A stretch of 44,415 nt of DNA from an uncultured Acetobacteraceae bacterium (GTDB lineage Bacteria; Pseudomonadota; Alphaproteobacteria; Acetobacterales; Acetobacteraceae). The DNA lies in NCBI GenBank assembly GCA_937873175.1, contig CALMVT010000153.1, positions 1 to 44,415 of the forward strand, in the 5' to 3' direction. Each line of letters starts with the position of its first letter. Within the stretch, counting starts at the first letter, position 1. A program made the position numbers and the translations under genes. Positions 10,308 through 27,498 of the stretch are shown piece by piece. The notes below the pieces were generated by a model. The model worked only from the letters and a program-made list of their open reading frames with translations. It did no database searches and was not told where the DNA came from.

Positions 10308-11465
10308 GTGAACATCAACCTGCCGGCTCTCGCCCTGACCTTGCTTCTGGCGTGCCCGGGCGGCGCGCGTGCCGCGGACGAGCCGGCCGCGCCGGTCGAT
10401 GTGGTCGAGGATGCCGCGCGCCTCCCCGTGACGATCGGCGGCAAGGATTACGCGCTTCATGCGCTGGTCGTGCGCCTGCCCGGCGAGAACAAGCTGCCGG
10501 TTGCCCTGATCACGCACGGCGCCAGCCCCGGGAAGCCGAAGGCCGCGACCATCGACGGGCTGCGCGGATGGGCGCATGACCTTGCCCACCGCGGCTGGCT
10601 TGCAGTCGCGGTCATGCGCTGCGGCTACGGCGGGTCGGACGGCGAGGTGGCCGACCACGGCGGCACCTGCACCAGCCCGGAAGTGGGGCGCTACCTTGAC
10701 GCCCATGCCGATGACCTGGAAGCGGCGCTGCGCAGCGTCGGGCGGCGGCCGGACGCGGACATGGACCGCGTGCTTGCAATGGGGCACTCCGCGGGCGGGG
10801 CTGCCGTCATGGCGCTCGCCGCGCGTCCTTCGGCGCGGCTGGCCGCCGCGGTCAACATTTCGGGCGGCCTCACCCCGCTCGGGCCATTCCAGCGTGATCC
10901 CGCGTGCGCCCCCTACGAGGCTGACCTGGTGTGGAACTTCGCCCGTTTCGGCAGAACCGCGCATATGCCGACCCTGTGGCTGTATGCCGAGAATGACGGC
11001 TTGTTCCGGCCCGGGCTGGTCAGCCGGATGCGCGTCGCGTTCACCGGCACGGGCGGCCGGGCCGAACTGGTCATGCTCCCGCCGTTCCGGGACGACGGGC
11101 ACGCGCTGTTCTTTGCGCCGGGCGGCAAGCGGCGGCTGCTGCCCGAGTTGGACCGCTTCCTGCGGGCAAACAAGCTGTCGACCTGGGACGAAACCGCGTT
11201 TGATCCCCTGCTCGCCCGCTTGCCGTTTGCCGACGCCGAGGCGGTCCAGCAATACCTGCAGTCGCTCACAGCCGAAAAGGCGCTGGCCCTCGCGCCCGGC
11301 GGCGGCGTGCATTGGTGGCAAGGCGCGCCAACGGCCGCGGAAGCGCGAAGCAGCGTGCTGGCCGATTGCAGGACGAAACGAGGGGTGGACTGCATGCTCG
11401 CGGCCGAGAACTTCCGCCTCCTGGTCCAAGCGCCCCCGGAGGCCGCGGCCCGCCCTAGCCCATGA
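10308..11465 (+). CDS. Exported alpha/beta hydrolase (dienelactone-hydrolase/peptidase-like)
   Basis: A 385-residue protein with a probable Sec signal peptide (MNINLPALALTLLLACPGGARA, cleavage after ARA). An alpha/beta-hydrolase domain follows, with nucleophile Ser161 in GHSAGG, the acid in LYAENDGLF and the His in DDGHALFF. The last ~80 residues form a separate region, AEKALALAPGGGVHWW ... EARSSVLADC, with two cysteines. It resembles small DUF4189-like domains, but that is a weak impression. The GTG start at 10308 is chosen because GGGAG precedes it and the signal peptide begins there. Earlier in-frame starts run back into the divergent spacer. The substrate is unknown. The stop lies 68 bp before the ThDP-enzyme start. 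Confidence 0.8.
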   Translation: MNINLPALALTLLLACPGGARAADEPAAPVDVVEDAARLPVTIGGKDYALHALVVRLPGENKLPVALITHGASPGKPKAATIDGLRGWAHDLAHRGWLAVAVMRCGYGGSDGEVADHGGTCTSPEVGRYLDAHADDLEAALRSVGRRPDADMDRVLAMGHSAGGAAVMALAARPSARLAAAVNISGGLTPLGPFQRDPACAPYEADLVWNFARFGRTAHMPTLWLYAENDGLFRPGLVSRMRVAFTGTGGRAELVMLPPFRDDGHALFFAPGGKRRLLPELDRFLRANKLSTWDETAFDPLLARLPFADAEAVQQYLQSLTAEKALALAPGGGVHWWQGAPTAAEARSSVLADCRTKRGVDCMLAAENFRLLVQAPPEAAARPSP

Positions 11466-11533
11466 CCCCGGCGTGTTGCCAACCGGCCGGGCCCGGAGGC
11501 AGTCTGGCGCCCCAGTTCAAAAGGACACCGCAG

Positions 11534-13072
11534 ATGAACGGCGCCGAAAGCCTCGTGCACACCTTGCTGGCCTGCGGGGTTGATACCTGCTTCTCCAACC
11601 CCGGCACCAGCGAGATGCACTTCGTGGCCGCGCTCGACCGCATCCCCGGGATGCGCTGCGTGCTCGGCTTGTTCGAGGGCGTGGTGACGGGCGCTGCGGA
11701 CGGCTATGCCCGCATGACGGACCGCCCGGCGGCGACGCTGCTGCATTGCGGTCCCGGCCTGGCCAACGGCCTCGCTAACCTGCACAACGCCCGGCGCGCC
11801 CTTTCCCCGGTCGTGAACCTGGTGGGCGACCAGGCGACGTTTCACCGCCCGCTCGACGCGCCGCTCACCGCGGATACCGAGGGCTGGGCACGACCGGTGT
11901 CCGCCTGGACCCGCACGGCGACCCGCGCCGCCACCGTGGGCAGCGACTGCGCCTCCGCCGTGCAGGCGGCCCGCAGCGCGCCCGGCGGCATCGCCACGTT
12001 GATCCTGCCGTCCGATACCTGCTGGGACGAGGGCGGTGTCGTCGGCACGCCGCTGCCGGTGCCGGCCGCGCCCCAGGTCTCGCCCGACGCGGTTGCAAGG
12101 GCCGTGCGCGCCTTGCGGTCCGGGGAGCCGACCCTGCTGCTGCTGGGCGGCCGGGCGCTGCGGGCGGATGCGTTGGACGTTGCGGGCGGCATCGGCGCCG
12201 CCACGGGCGGGCGCATGATGGCGCAGACCAGCAACGCCCGCATCGCCCGGGGCGCCGGGCGCACGCCGATCAGCCGGGTGCCGTATCCCGTGGATCAGGC
12301 CGTGGCCGCGCTGGCCCCGTTCCGGCAACTGATCCTAGTGGGCGCGCCGCCGCCGGTCGGATTCTTCGCCTACCCGAACAAGCCGGGCTTCATGGCGTCG
12401 TCCGAATGCCAGGTGCACGTGCTGGCCCGGCCCGAGCAGGACGCTCTCGACGCCCTGGCCCGCGTGGCGGAGGAACTCGGCGCAGCACCCGTCCCGCATC
12501 GCCCCGCCGCCCCGCGACCAGCGCCTACCCGCGGCGCCGTCACGTCGGAGTCGGTGGCGCAGACCCTGGCCGCGCTGCTGCCGGAGGACGCGATCATCGT
12601 GGACGAGAGCGTCACGGTCGGCCGCGCCTTTTTCCCCGGCACTCAGGACGCGGCCCCGCATGACTGGCTGCAGCTCACCGGCGGCGCCATCGGCGAAGGC
12701 ATTCCCATGGCGACCGGGGCGGCCATCGGCGCGCCGGGCCGCCGGGTGGTGGGGCTGCAGGCGGACGGCTCGGCGATGTACACGCTGCAGGGCCTGTGGA
12801 CACAGGCGCGGGAACGCTTGGACGTGACCACGGTGATCCTGTCCAACCGCAAGTATGCGATCCTGCTGGGCGAGTATCAGGGCGTGGGCGCCAACCCCGG
12901 GCGCACCGCGCTCGACATGATGGACCTCGGCAATCCCGACCTGGATTGGGTGCGGCTCGCGGCTGGCATGGGCGTCGAGGCGGGACGCGCCGACACGATG
13001 GAAGCCTTCGCCGACCTGTTCAGCCAGGCCAACGCCCGGCCTGGCCCCTTCGTGATCGAGCTGGTGGTCTGA
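11534..13072 (+). CDS. Acetolactate synthase-like ThDP-dependent enzyme
   Basis: A 512-residue thiamine-diphosphate enzyme of the acetolactate synthase/benzoylformate decarboxylase superfamily. The N-terminal Pyr domain has CFSNPGTSEMHF and the cofactor-activating Glu (E48 in GLFEGV). The C-terminal PP domain has the ThDP-Mg motif beginning QADGSAMYTLQGLWTQ and ending SNRKYAIL. It is shorter than true IlvB (~570 residues), and no small regulatory subunit gene (ilvH) is nearby, so it is probably not the branched-chain biosynthetic enzyme. The substrate is unknown. The ATG at 11534 follows AAAAGGACACCG. It is likely co-transcribed with the exported hydrolase. Confidence 0.85.
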   Translation: MNGAESLVHTLLACGVDTCFSNPGTSEMHFVAALDRIPGMRCVLGLFEGVVTGAADGYARMTDRPAATLLHCGPGLANGLANLHNARRALSPVVNLVGDQATFHRPLDAPLTADTEGWARPVSAWTRTATRAATVGSDCASAVQAARSAPGGIATLILPSDTCWDEGGVVGTPLPVPAAPQVSPDAVARAVRALRSGEPTLLLLGGRALRADALDVAGGIGAATGGRMMAQTSNARIARGAGRTPISRVPYPVDQAVAALAPFRQLILVGAPPPVGFFAYPNKPGFMASSECQVHVLARPEQDALDALARVAEELGAAPVPHRPAAPRPAPTRGAVTSESVAQTLAALLPEDAIIVDESVTVGRAFFPGTQDAAPHDWLQLTGGAIGEGIPMATGAAIGAPGRRVVGLQADGSAMYTLQGLWTQARERLDVTTVILSNRKYAILLGEYQGVGANPGRTALDMMDLGNPDLDWVRLAAGMGVEAGRADTMEAFADLFSQANARPGPFVIELVV

Positions 13073-13098
13073 CGCCGCCCGGCCTGGGCGCCCGGCTG

Positions 13099-13335
13099 TC
13101 AGTGCGAGGACGGGACCGCGGGGTCGCTCTTGGTCGGCGCCGGGTCGGCGTTGGCAGCGCCGGTAGCCGGCGTGTGGCTGTAGTCCAGGTAGGCCAGGCG
13201 CACCGCCCGGAACGGGTTGCCGGTCACCAGAGTGGCCCCGATCACCGCGATCACCGCCGAGGCGACGATGGCCTGGGCCGTCGGGTTGAAGCGGGTAGCC
13301 TTGTTCTTGGGCGTCATTGAGGGCTTCATGGCCAT
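13099..13335 (-). CDS. Small membrane protein, unknown function
   Basis: A protein of about 78 residues with a basic N-terminus (PKNKATRFNP), one membrane helix (AQAIVASAVIAVIGATLV) and a polar tail rich in Pro, Ala and Asp. I do not recognise a family. The start is uncertain: ATG at 13335, 13329 or 13317, or TTG at 13353; none has a strong ribosome-binding site. It occupies the place where secE-nusG would be expected before rplK, but it does not resemble SecE and lies on the opposite strand. Confidence 0.55.
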   Translation of the reverse strand: MAMKPSMTPKNKATRFNPTAQAIVASAVIAVIGATLVTGNPFRAVRLAYLDYSHTPATGAANADPAPTKSDPAVPSSH

Positions 13336-13400
13336 GGCGGTGCTCGCTTGCAAAGGAGGTGGGCCTGTATAGGCGATACGGCGAACAGGGCAAATAAAAC

Positions 13401-13429
13401 TTGACTTGCCAAGCTCCCGCCGCTAAATG
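13401..13429 (+). promoter_or_regulatory. Probable promoter of the rplKAJL-rpoBC operon
   Basis: TTGACT (13401-13406), a 17-bp spacer and TAAATG (13424-13429) form a sigma70-type promoter about 95 bp upstream of rplK. The same -35 hexamer recurs before rpsL and rpsM. Confidence 0.6.
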
Positions 13430-13524
13430 CCCGCCCTCACTCGGAACGCGGGAGATTGCCGGCTGCCGTAACGGCTGCCGCCAATCGGCATGACCGCGAT
13501 CCTCCGCTCCCAGGAGGCCCAGCC

Positions 13525-13959
13525 TTGGCTAAGAAGATCGTCGGCTACATTAAGTTGCAGATTCCGGCCGGGAAGGCCAACCCGTCCCCGCCTGTCGGCC
13601 CGGCGCTCGGTCAGCGCGGCCTGAATATCATGGCGTTCTGCAAGGAATTCAACGCCGCGACGCAGGGCATGGAGCCTGGAACGCCGACCCCGGTGGTCAT
13701 CACGGCCTTTGCCGACCGCACCTTCACCTTTATCACCAAGACCCCGCCCAACACCTACTTCCTGAAGAAGGCGGCGGGGATCGCCAAGGGGACGACCACG
13801 CCCGGCAAGGGCGCCGCCGTTGGCCGGGTGACCACATCGCAGTTGCGGGAAATCGCGGAAACCAAGATGAAGGATATGAACGCGAACGAAGTGGAGGCCG
13901 CGGTGCGGATGCTGGCCGGCAGCGCCCGGTCGATGGGCCTCAGCGTGGTGGAGGGCTGA
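13525..13959 (+). CDS. rplK: 50S ribosomal protein L11
   Basis: L11 (144 residues) binds 23S rRNA in the GTPase-associated centre at the base of the L7/L12 stalk. The N-terminal domain carries the conserved proline helix [15 protein letters not shown] (about residues 20-34), and the C-terminal RNA-binding domain carries the KGAAVGRVT...[13 protein letters not shown] region. The start is a TTG at 13525: the canonical [12 protein letters not shown] begins exactly there, CAGGAGG lies 7 nt upstream, and no in-frame ATG fits. This rare start may limit translation. It is the first gene of the operon, 2 bp before rplA. Confidence 0.97.
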   Translation: MAKKIVGYIKLQIPAGKANPSPPVGPALGQRGLNIMAFCKEFNAATQGMEPGTPTPVVITAFADRTFTFITKTPPNTYFLKKAAGIAKGTTTPGKGAAVGRVTTSQLREIAETKMKDMNANEVEAAVRMLAGSARSMGLSVVEG

Positions 13960-13961
13960 CG

Positions 13962-14657
13962 ATGGCCAGCAGCGGCAAGCGCCTCAAGGCGGGCTACGAA
14001 ACGTTTGACAGCAGCAAATCCTACACGCTGGACGAGGCGATCCGGCTCGCCAAAGCCAACGCCCGGGCCAAGTTCGACGAGACGATTGAGTTCAGCATGA
14101 ACCTCGGCATCGACCCGCGCCACGCCGACCAGATGGTGCGCGGCCTGCTCAGCTTGCCGAATGGTACCGGCAAGACGCTGCGGGTCGCAGTGTTCGCCCG
14201 CGGCGCCAAGGCGGAGGAAGCGCTGGCCGCCGGCGCCGACGTGGTAGGCGCGGACGACCTGGCGGAGAAGGTGCAGGCCGGCGAGTTCGGCTTTGACCGC
14301 TGCATCGCGACGCCGGACATGATGGCGCTGGTCGGCCGGCTGGGCAAGATCCTGGGGCCGCGCGGCCTGATGCCGAATCCCAAGCTCGGCACGGTGACGA
14401 TGGACGTGCGCGGCGCGGTGACAGCCGCGAAGTCCGGCCAAGTGGAGTTCCGGGCAGAAAAGGCCGGCATCGTCCATGCCGGGATCGGCAAGGCGAGCTT
14501 CGAGGAAGGCAAGCTGGTCGAGAATATCCGCGCCTTTGTTGATGCCATCCAGAAGGCGAAGCCTGCCGGGGCCAAGGGCACCTATGTGCAGAAGGCGTCG
14601 GTCAGCTCCACCATGGGGCCGGGCGTCCGCGTCGACGTGGCCAGCCTTTCGGCTTAG
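13962..14657 (+). CDS. rplA: 50S ribosomal protein L1
   Basis: L1 (231 residues, normal length) forms the mobile L1 stalk that helps move deacylated tRNA from the E site. In several bacteria it also represses translation of its own rplKA mRNA. Conserved elements include [19 protein letters not shown] near residue 42 and the RNA-contacting [13 protein letters not shown] near 135. The ATG at 13962 is 2 bp after the rplK stop, so translation is probably coupled to the TTG-initiated rplK. Confidence 0.97.
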   Translation: MASSGKRLKAGYETFDSSKSYTLDEAIRLAKANARAKFDETIEFSMNLGIDPRHADQMVRGLLSLPNGTGKTLRVAVFARGAKAEEALAAGADVVGADDLAEKVQAGEFGFDRCIATPDMMALVGRLGKILGPRGLMPNPKLGTVTMDVRGAVTAAKSGQVEFRAEKAGIVHAGIGKASFEEGKLVENIRAFVDAIQKAKPAGAKGTYVQKASVSSTMGPGVRVDVASLSA

Positions 14658-14993
14658 GCTCGTCTAAAGAATTCGCCGGCTTCAGCCGCAAACGCATTGC
14701 GTTTCGGCGGGACCGGTGGCTAGGAGCGGCGCGAGCCGTCCCGAACCTGTCCAAGACTGCACGTCGTCCTAACAGGGACAATAAAGGGCTTCGGCCCGCG
14801 CGCAGGAGACGGGGAAGCCGAGATGATCCGGGGCGGGCATGCTCGCTCCGGCCGATTGGCGGTTCCGGCTGAAGGGTTCACGGCGCGTCTGCGCACGGGA
14901 GTCCGGACAGGGTGACGGCATGGCTGCCCGGCCATGTCAGGGAACCCGTTCCGACGCGATCCAAACGCGCCGGGGCCAAGAGGAGTTTAGTGT
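14658..14993 (+). promoter_or_regulatory. rplA-rplJ leader region (candidate L10 autoregulatory leader)
   Basis: This 336-bp gap has no credible gene. It holds a 10-bp hairpin with one bulged C at 14685-14708 (arms AAACGC/GCGTTT extended by GCCG/CGGC, loop ATT), not followed by a T-run. Several GC-rich repeats and a ribosome-binding site AGAGGAG just before rplJ follow. In many bacteria the L10-L12 complex binds this leader to repress rplJL translation. The position and size fit, but I cannot fold it to confirm the L10-leader shape. No clear promoter is seen. Confidence 0.4.
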
Positions 14994-15518
14994 ATGGACC
15001 GTGCGGAGAAGCGGGAGTTCGTGGCCTCGCTCGGCCAGGTGTTCGCGGAAACGTCGATGGTCGTGGTGGCCCAGAACAAGGGCCTGACCGTGGCCGAGGT
15101 GTCCGACCTGCGGCGCAAGATGCGGGCGTCGGGATCGACCTACAGGGTCGCCAAGAACCGTTTGGCCGTGCTCGCCTTAGACGGGACCCGGTTCGGCGGC
15201 ATCAAGCCCATGCTGAAAGGCCCGACCGCGCTGGCTTGGTCGCAGGACCCAGTGGCGGTGGCGAAGACAGCCGTTGATTACGCCAAGACCAACGAGAAGT
15301 TCATCGTGGTCGGCGGCGCGCTTGGCGCCCAGATGCTTGATGCGGACGGGATCAAGGCGCTGGCGGACCTGCCGTCGCTCGATGTGCTGCGGGCCAAGCT
15401 GGTGGGGCTGATCCAGGCGCCTGCCACGCGGGTCGCCGGCGTGCTCGCGGCGCCGGCCGGGCAGCTCGCCCGGGTGTTCGGGGCCTATGCCAAGAAGGAC
15501 GAGGCGGACGCGGCCTGA
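14994..15518 (+). CDS. rplJ: 50S ribosomal protein L10
   Basis: L10 (174 residues) anchors the L7/L12 dimers to 23S rRNA next to L11. The N-terminal rRNA-binding domain includes [14 protein letters not shown] and the basic RVAKNRLAV near residue 50. The C-terminal helix that carries L12 dimers ends in [13 protein letters not shown]. The ATG at 14994 begins [13 protein letters not shown] and follows AGAGGAG. Its long leader and tight link to rplL are typical of the autoregulated rplJL unit. Confidence 0.97.
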   Translation: MDRAEKREFVASLGQVFAETSMVVVAQNKGLTVAEVSDLRRKMRASGSTYRVAKNRLAVLALDGTRFGGIKPMLKGPTALAWSQDPVAVAKTAVDYAKTNEKFIVVGGALGAQMLDADGIKALADLPSLDVLRAKLVGLIQAPATRVAGVLAAPAGQLARVFGAYAKKDEADAA

Positions 15519-15559
15519 CCCCATCCGGGGCCGGCCATGCGCCAAAAGCTGATGTGAAC

Positions 15560-15582
15560 GCAAGTCCCGGCATCGGGCTTGC
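15560..15582 (+). other. Hairpin in the rplJ-rplL spacer
   Basis: GCAAG-T-CCCG, loop GCAT, CGGGCTTGC: a 9-bp stem with a single bulged T in the 101-bp spacer. No T-run follows, so it is not a classic terminator. It could help set the excess of L12 over L10 by mRNA processing or stability. That role is inference. Confidence 0.45.
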
Positions 15583-15619
15583 ATGGAACCGCCCAAGGGC
15601 TAGATAAGGAAGGTACGAA

Positions 15620-15997
15620 ATGGCTGACATGGCAAGACTGGTGGACGAGCTTTCGGCGCTCACGGTGCTGGAAGCGGCAGAGCTGTCCAAAATGCTGGAG
15701 GAAAAGTGGGGTGTGTCCGCCGCGGCCCCCGTTGCCGCCGCCGCGCCGTCTGGCCCGGCCGTGGCCGCCGCCCCGGTTGAGGAGCAGACGGAGTTCACCG
15801 TCGTGCTGGCAAAGGTTGGCGACAAAAAGATCAACGTCATCAAGGAGGTCCGGACGATCACGGGCCTCGGGCTGAAAGAAGCCAAGGATTTGGTCGAGGG
15901 CGCGCCGAAGCCGGTCAAGGAAGGCGTGAACAAGGATGAGGCCGAGAAGCTGAAGAAGCAGTTGGAAGAGCAGGGCGCTTCTGTCGAAGTTAAGTAG
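15620..15997 (+). CDS. rplL: 50S ribosomal protein L7/L12
   Basis: L7/L12 (125 residues) is the multi-copy stalk protein that recruits EF-Tu, EF-G, IF2 and RF3. The dimerising N-terminal domain ([26 protein letters not shown]) is followed by an Ala/Pro-rich hinge at about residues 34-55. The C-terminal factor-binding domain has [25 protein letters not shown]. The ATG at 15620 follows AAGGAAGG. It is followed by tandem hairpins before rpoB. Confidence 0.98.
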   Translation: MADMARLVDELSALTVLEAAELSKMLEEKWGVSAAAPVAAAAPSGPAVAAAPVEEQTEFTVVLAKVGDKKINVIKEVRTITGLGLKEAKDLVEGAPKPVKEGVNKDEAEKLKKQLEEQGASVEVK

Positions 15998-16004
15998 CCA
16001 AATC

Positions 16005-16038
16005 GACCCGGCGCCGCTGCCAGCAACGGCGCCGGGTC
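16005..16038 (+). terminator. Strong hairpin after rplL (partial terminator or processing site)
   Basis: A 12-bp GC-rich stem, GACCCGGCGCCG / CGGCGCCGGGTC, with a 10-nt loop starts 8 bp after the rplL stop. It lacks a T-tract (ATTGAG follows), so it probably attenuates or is cleaved rather than stopping all transcription. That would keep rpoBC below rplL, as in enterobacteria. Confidence 0.55.
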
Positions 16039-16050
16039 ATTGAGCGGGAA

Positions 16051-16084
16051 AGCGGGTGGAAGCCAGGGTCGGTTTCCGCCCGCT
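16051..16084 (+). terminator. Second hairpin between rplL and rpoB
   Basis: AGCGGGTGGAA pairs with TTCCGCCCGCT (11 bp, one T-G pair) around a 12-nt loop, followed by ATTCTATTG, a modest T-rich tail. Together with the preceding hairpin it forms a tandem attenuator candidate before rpoB. A third weaker stem (CCCGATG/CATCGGG, 16151-16177) lies nearer to rpoB. Confidence 0.45.
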
Positions 16085-16206
16085 ATTCTATTGCTGCGCG
16101 CCGGGGCGTCCCGCCCCTGCACCACAAGCGCGCAGCGCCGAGCGACGAGGCCCGATGCGTGTGACGCCACCATCGGGCGTATAAAATCTCAGGTCAAGGA
16201 CGGGCG

Positions 16207-20379
<4,173 letters not shown>

Positions 20380-20401
20380 CGATCAATCCCGCATCACCCG
20401 G

Positions 20402-20434
20402 CGGCTCGTTTGCATGGACCATGCAAGCGGGCCG
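20402..20434 (+). repeat. 33-bp inverted repeat in the rpoB-rpoC spacer
   Basis: The arm CGGCTCGTTTGCATGG pairs with CCATGCAAGCGGGCCG around a single central A: 16 consecutive pairs, two of them G-T if read as RNA. As mRNA this makes a long hairpin that ends about 22 nt before the rpoC start. The inner TTGCATGG-A-CCATGCAA is a perfect DNA palindrome. No T-run follows. It may be a processing site, translational control element or protein site; the function is unknown. Confidence 0.7.
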
Positions 20435-20456
20435 GCCGCATTGGGGTCGCTGACAC

Positions 20457-24665
<4,209 letters not shown>

Positions 24666-24678
24666 CAAGGACTTGGCT

Positions 24679-24714
24679 GGAGGGGGCAGCAACCTGTGCA
24701 TTGCTGCTCCCTCC
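24679..24714 (+). terminator. Hairpin after rpoC
   Basis: A 14-bp stem (GGAGGGGGCAGCAA / TTGCTGCTCCCTCC, one G-T pair) with an 8-nt loop begins 13 bp after the rpoC stop. The T-run is short (TT). It is probably the main terminator of the rplKAJL-rpoBC unit or part of a tandem. Confidence 0.6.
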
Positions 24715-24716
24715 TT

Positions 24717-24736
24717 GGCCCGGTACAAGCCGGGTC
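24717..24736 (+). terminator. Second hairpin after rpoC
   Basis: GGCCCGG, loop TACAAG, CCGGGTC (7 bp, one G-T pair) lies 2 bp beyond the previous stem and just before the putative rpsL promoter. The tandem arrangement separates the rpo and str units. Confidence 0.45.
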
Positions 24737-24743
24737 CTAAGGC

Positions 24744-24772
24744 TTGACTAACATCGGGTGCGGACGTAGGTA
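24744..24772 (+). promoter_or_regulatory. Probable promoter of the rpsL operon
   Basis: TTGACT (24744-24749), 17 bp, then TAGGTA (24767-24772). The -10 is weak, but the -35 is identical to those before rplK and rpsM. It lies directly after the rpoC hairpins. The rpsL leader would be about 195 nt. Confidence 0.45.
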
Positions 24773-24974
24773 TCGCGCCCTCGGCCATCCTCAACTGCGA
24801 GGCGGTCGTCGCTAGAAAAGCACCGTGCACGGCGCCGCACCCGTTTTTGGGGGCCAAGGCCGCGCACAGCGAGGGTTCCAAGCGGCTCCATGGCCGCGTT
24901 GGGGCATTTCACGTTCCGGCGACGACGCAGCCAAAGCAGGCCGGGCGGGTCACACAAAGGATCGGAAGACGCGT
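24773..24974 (+). other. Long untranslated leader before rpsL
   Basis: This is the rest of the 309-bp gap between rpoC and rpsL. I see no credible gene and no tRNA. It contains GC-rich self-complementary stretches such as GTGCACGGCGCCGCAC and ends with AGGATCGGAAGA before the rpsL ATG. It could hold leader structures for r-protein feedback, but I cannot assign one. Confidence 0.35.
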
Positions 24975-25346
24975 ATGCCGACCATCAACCAGTTGATTGC
25001 CAATGGGCGCGAGCCTGCCGCGAAGCGCAACAAGGTCCCGGCGTTGCAGAACTGCCCGCAGAAGCGCGGCGTTTGCACGCGCGTCTACACGACAACCCCG
25101 AAGAAGCCGAACTCTGCGTTGCGCAAGGTGGCCAAGGTGCGCCTGACCAACGGGTATGAGGTGGTGAGCTACATCCCCGGCGAGGGCCACAACCTGCAGG
25201 AGCACAGCGTCGTGCTGATCCGCGGCGGGCGGGTCAAGGATTTGCCCGGCGTGCGCTACCACATCCTGCGCGGCGTTTTGGACACCCAGGGCCTTCCCAA
25301 GCGTCGCCAGCGCCGGTCGCTGTACGGCGCGAAGCGGCCGAAGTAG
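24975..25346 (+). CDS. rpsL: 30S ribosomal protein S12
   Basis: S12 (123 residues) lies at the decoding centre and affects accuracy. Both streptomycin-related loops are wild-type: [11 protein letters not shown] (Lys at position 43 by E. coli numbering) and [13 protein letters not shown] (Lys at 88). The ATG at 24975 gives the universal MPTINQLI; the frame is open further upstream but only as leader. It is 12 bp before rpsG. Confidence 0.98.
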   Translation: MPTINQLIANGREPAAKRNKVPALQNCPQKRGVCTRVYTTTPKKPNSALRKVAKVRLTNGYEVVSYIPGEGHNLQEHSVVLIRGGRVKDLPGVRYHILRGVLDTQGLPKRRQRRSLYGAKRPK

Positions 25347-25358
25347 GAGGAGCGGGCG

Positions 25359-25835
25359 ATGAGCCGACGCCGCCGTGCGGTTAAACGCGACATCCTGCCG
25401 GACGCCAAGTTCGGCGACGTGGTGATCACGCGCTTCATGAATGCGCTGATGTATGACGGCAAGAAGTCTGCCGCCGAGGGCATCGTCTACGGCGCGCTCG
25501 ACGTGCTGAAGAAGCGCGGGGGCAGCGCGGCCGATCCGGTTCGCATGTTCCACGAAGCGCTGGACAACGTGAAACCCGCCGTAGAGGTCCGCAGCCGCCG
25601 GGTCGGCGGCGCCACGTATCAGGTGCCGGTCGAGGTGCGGACGGAGCGTCGCCAGGCGCTGGCGATCCGCTGGATCATCGACAGCGCCCGCAAGCGCGGC
25701 GAACACACGATGGAGGACCGGCTGTCGCATGAGCTTCTGGACGCCGTGAACAACCGCGGCTCGGCGGTGAAGAAGCGCGAGGACACCCACCGGATGGCCG
25801 AGGCGAACAAGGCTTTCAGCCACTACCGCTGGTAG
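25359..25835 (+). CDS. rpsG: 30S ribosomal protein S7
   Basis: S7 (158 residues) nucleates assembly of the 30S head and contacts E-site tRNA. Visible are the start [15 protein letters not shown], the beta-hairpin region [19 protein letters not shown] and the C-terminal [20 protein letters not shown]. The ATG at 25359 follows GGAGGAG. In most proteobacteria fusA (EF-G) comes next; here the 105-bp spacer leads directly to tuf. Confidence 0.98.
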   Translation: MSRRRRAVKRDILPDAKFGDVVITRFMNALMYDGKKSAAEGIVYGALDVLKKRGGSAADPVRMFHEALDNVKPAVEVRSRRVGGATYQVPVEVRTERRQALAIRWIIDSARKRGEHTMEDRLSHELLDAVNNRGSAVKKREDTHRMAEANKAFSHYRW

Positions 25836-25940
25836 GCTTGAGACGGCGCTTTAATTCCTGCAAAGCTGTAAGCTGCGCAACGACTGCAACCCAACCTGCC
25901 CCCTAATCCCCATTGACCGGCGGGCGACGGAGATCTCACG

Positions 25941-27131
<1,191 letters not shown>

Positions 27132-27179
27132 GCCGGCCCACCTGACTGCAGCGGCACCGCGAACCTGGATTGAAGTATT

Positions 27180-27488
27180 ATGGACAACCAGAACATCCGC
27201 ATTCGCCTGAAGGCGTATGATCACCGTGTGCTGGACAACAGCACGCGGGAGATCGTGAACACGGCGAAGCGCACGGGTGCCCGGGTTCGCGGGCCGATCC
27301 CTTTGCCGACGCATATCGAGCGGTTCACGGTGAACCGCTCGCCGCATGTTGACAAGAAAAGCCGGGAGCAGTTCGAGATCCGGACGCACCGCCGGCTGCT
27401 CGACATCGTGGAGCCGACGCCGCAAACAGTGGACGCATTGATGAAGCTCGACCTCGCCTCCGGCGTGGATGTCGAGATCAAGCTGTAG
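27180..27488 (+). CDS. rpsJ: 30S ribosomal protein S10
   Basis: S10 (102 residues) is a 30S head protein and, as NusE, part of transcription antitermination complexes. [21 protein letters not shown] and the loop [29 protein letters not shown] are characteristic. The ATG at 27180 has only a weak ribosome-binding site. It is the first gene of the S10 operon, 48 bp after tuf, and may be co-transcribed with tuf. Confidence 0.98.
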   Translation: MDNQNIRIRLKAYDHRVLDNSTREIVNTAKRTGARVRGPIPLPTHIERFTVNRSPHVDKKSREQFEIRTHRRLLDIVEPTPQTVDALMKLDLASGVDVEIKL

Positions 27489-27498
27489 GGCCGGGCCG

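Noticed and set aside
11534-13072. Calling the ThDP enzyme IlvB
   Set aside because: It is short for IlvB and has no ilvH neighbour; only the superfamily can be supported.
13351-13360. AAAGGAGGT, a perfect ribosome-binding-like sequence on the plus strand
   Set aside because: No start codon at a useful distance opens a frame; probably chance, or part of the minus-strand gene's 5' region.
16180-16187. TATAAAAT before rpoB as an internal promoter
   Set aside because: No -35-like hexamer at 16-18 bp; the best (TGTGAC) is only 14 bp away. Kept as a weak possibility.
24666-24974. tRNA gene in the rpoC-rpsL gap
   Set aside because: A GGTTCCAA string is present, but no acceptor, D or anticodon stems can be paired around it.
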